DNA from: Bacteroidetes bacterium UBA5697
Lineage (GTDB): Bacteria > Bacteroidota > Bacteroidia > B-17B0 > Aurantibacillaceae
Direction of reading: 5' to 3'
Assembly: GCA_002420145.1 (NCBI GenBank)
Contig: DIHL01000014.1
Location: 1 to 7,089, forward strand
Length of the DNA stretch: 7,089 bases
Positions 5,871-7,089 of this stretch are shown here, piece after piece. The position numbers were made by a program, and so were the translations under genes. Below the pieces are notes generated by a model. The model had not been told where the DNA came from, did not search any database, and saw only the letters and a program-made list of their open reading frames with translations. How positions within the stretch are numbered: the first letter of the stretch is position 1; each line of letters begins with the position of its first letter.

Positions 5871-7049
5871 ATGGATCATATAGAAGAATTATTTGAACTG
5901 CTTAAAACTTCACTTAAAGAAAATAACTTTATAAAGCTTTCTTTAGGAAACTATAAAGGTTCTATTGAGTCATTAAAAAATTGTTACGTTAAAAGAATAC
6001 TCATAAAACAAGAGGACAAGTTAAGTTTCACGAATCGTTATCAAACAAAAGATATCGTTAAAAACTACAGTATTGAAGAGGGGGTAGATATACTGCTTGA
6101 TTCTATTTCTAAAGGAGAATTTAAGCACGCTACTTTATTTACACTAACTCATGATATTATATTTGAATATGTAAATAAAGATAAAACGACGTTAAGAAAA
6201 AGTAATCCTTCGCAAAAGCAGCTTCCTTCTTTAGAGCATAATCTTCAAAAAAACAGATTAATTAGCTCTGACGGAAAATCTTATCTTCATTTATTAAAAA
6301 TTACAGATGAAAAAGGAAAAGTGATTCCTAGCTCTCAAGATAAGTACAAGCAAATTAATCATTATGTTGAATTATTAAGTCCGTTAATTAAAAATTTACC
6401 GAAGCATGATGTATTAAATGTTTTGGATATGGGAGCTGGTAAAGGATATTTGACCTTTGCTTTATACGATTATCTAACAAATGTTTTGAATTTAAAAACA
6501 AAGGTAACAGGTGTAGAATATCGAAAAGATTTGGTAGATCTGTGTAATACGATTGCTAAGAAATCTAATTTTAATGATTTGCAATTTACTCAAGGAACCA
6601 TTATGGATTATGATGCGAATCAAGCGAATGTTTTAATAGCATTACATGCTTGTGATACAGCTACGGATGATGCTATTTTTAAGGGAATAAAAGCTAATGC
6701 CGATTTAATTGTTGTAGCCCCTTGTTGCCATAAGCAAATACGCCGAGAGATTGAAAAGCATAAAACTAAAAATGACCTAGATTTTTTATTAAAGCATGGC
6801 ATCTTTTTAGAACGTCAAGCTGAGATGCTTACAGATGGTCTTCGTTCGCTAATATTAGAATATTTTGATTATTCTACCAAGGTATTTCAGTTTATTTCAG
6901 AAGCGCACACACCAAAAAATGTGATGATTATTGCCGAGAAGAAAGTAAAAACTGAAACACAGAAAAAAGAAATTTTACAAAAAATAAAAAGCTCAAAAGA
7001 GTATTTTGGTATTGAGTATCATCAATTAGAAAAATTAATGGAACTATAA
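5871..7049 (+). CDS. SAM-dependent methyltransferase with CCH motif (Methyltransf_32-like)
   Basis: A 392-residue cytoplasmic protein with a class I Rossmann methyltransferase domain in its second half. The N-terminal 150 residues are a family-specific region that I cannot assign to a domain. SAM-binding motif I is VLDMGAGKGYL at 184-194, the acidic motif II is GVEYRKDL at 214-221 (E216), motif IV is LIALHACDTATD at 255-266, and APCCHKQIR is at 283-291. The pairing of a LHACDxATD block with a CCH motif resembles the Methyltransf_32 family and the tRNA 2'-O-methyltransferase Trm13, where the equivalent is AKHLCGxATD and CCHH. This hints at an RNA substrate, but it is not proof. DGLRSLILEYF at 322-332 and HTPKNVMI at 346-353 are the C-terminal strands of the fold, and a charged helical tail ends the protein. 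The gene diverges from the LRR gene across 123 bp and seems to overlap a convergent gene at its 3' end. No signal peptide or membrane segment is seen. Confidence 0.88.
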   Translation: MDHIEELFELLKTSLKENNFIKLSLGNYKGSIESLKNCYVKRILIKQEDKLSFTNRYQTKDIVKNYSIEEGVDILLDSISKGEFKHATLFTLTHDIIFEYVNKDKTTLRKSNPSQKQLPSLEHNLQKNRLISSDGKSYLHLLKITDEKGKVIPSSQDKYKQINHYVELLSPLIKNLPKHDVLNVLDMGAGKGYLTFALYDYLTNVLNLKTKVTGVEYRKDLVDLCNTIAKKSNFNDLQFTQGTIMDYDANQANVLIALHACDTATDDAIFKGIKANADLIVVAPCCHKQIRREIEKHKTKNDLDFLLKHGIFLERQAEMLTDGLRSLILEYFDYSTKVFQFISEAHTPKNVMIIAEKKVKTETQKKEILQKIKSSKEYFGIEYHQLEKLMEL

Positions 7050-7058
7050 TTCCATTTT
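7037..7058. terminator. Weak hairpin between convergent gene ends
   Basis: A 7-bp stem AATGGAA / TTCCATT (7037-7043 with 7050-7056) has a 6-nt loop that contains both the TAA of the methyltransferase and the TAG of the presumed convergent gene. On the plus strand it runs into TTTTCTTT. Only two G-C pairs support it, so termination would be weak at best. Confidence 0.28.
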
Positions 7059-7089
7059 CTTTAGAATTTCTAATTTATAATGCATATCC
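7044..7089 (-). CDS. Possible C-terminal end of a convergent gene, cut by window edge
   Basis: The minus strand from the right edge is open in one frame, reading DMHYKLEILKKMEL and then TAG at 7046-7044. The composition looks like an ordinary amphipathic C-terminal helix and the codon choice (AAA, TTA, GAA, ATT) resembles the neighbouring genes. It would overlap the methyltransferase by 6 bp, like the overlapping convergent pair at 4893-4896. Fourteen codons are too few to name a product, and a chance open frame is quite possible. Confidence 0.35.
   Translation of the reverse strand, partial: DMHYKLEILKKMEL

Noticed and set aside
6620..6802. 60-codon minus-strand open frame
   Set aside because: It lies antisense to the conserved motif IV and CCH region of the methyltransferase and has no family resemblance of its own.

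Overview
This window is AT-rich and comes from a member of the Bacteroidota, most likely the Flavobacteriales. The evidence is: a DnaA with an NPFIIPG-type linker that I associate with this phylum; gene starts without Shine-Dalgarno sequences, preceded by A/T-rich leaders; candidate promoters resembling the TTG / TAnnTTTG pattern of Bacteroidota rather than the E. coli pattern; and a two-gene 5'-nucleotidase arrangement. Genus cannot be fixed from the sequence alone.

Layout: From the left edge to about 4.44 kb everything is on the minus strand. Read in the direction of transcription it runs: a lipoprotein carrying the C-terminal (substrate-binding) domain of a 5'-nucleotidase; a Tat-exported metallophosphatase carrying the catalytic N-terminal half, overlapping it by 26 bp; a 139-bp non-coding gap with two equally spaced candidate promoters; the replication initiator dnaA; a strong hairpin terminator; and a PrsW-family intramembrane protease that runs off the left edge. 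The protease is a full-length reading frame of 382 visible codons with all expected catalytic motifs, and its start lies against, or possibly inside, the dnaA terminator. On the right side are a plus-strand hotdog-fold acyl-CoA thioesterase divergent from the nucleotidase pair, a minus-strand exported leucine-rich-repeat protein, a plus-strand SAM-dependent methyltransferase with a Trm13-like CCH motif, and 46 bp at the right edge that look like the end of another minus-strand gene.

How the genes work together: DnaA is the chromosomal initiator. The nucleotidase pair probably forms one periplasmic enzyme that releases phosphate and nucleosides from external nucleotides, split into two polypeptides in reversed domain order and exported by different routes. 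The other genes look like ordinary housekeeping or envelope genes without an evident shared pathway. Packing is very tight: the thioesterase and LRR genes share a TTAA as both stop codons, and the methyltransferase seems to overlap the next convergent gene.

I found no RNA genes, insertion sequences, CRISPR arrays or clear origin of replication. I do not see a convincing new multi-gene system. The most interesting points are the split and permuted nucleotidase with two export routes, the tandem 41-bp-spaced dnaA promoters, and the protease start that coincides with the dnaA terminator.
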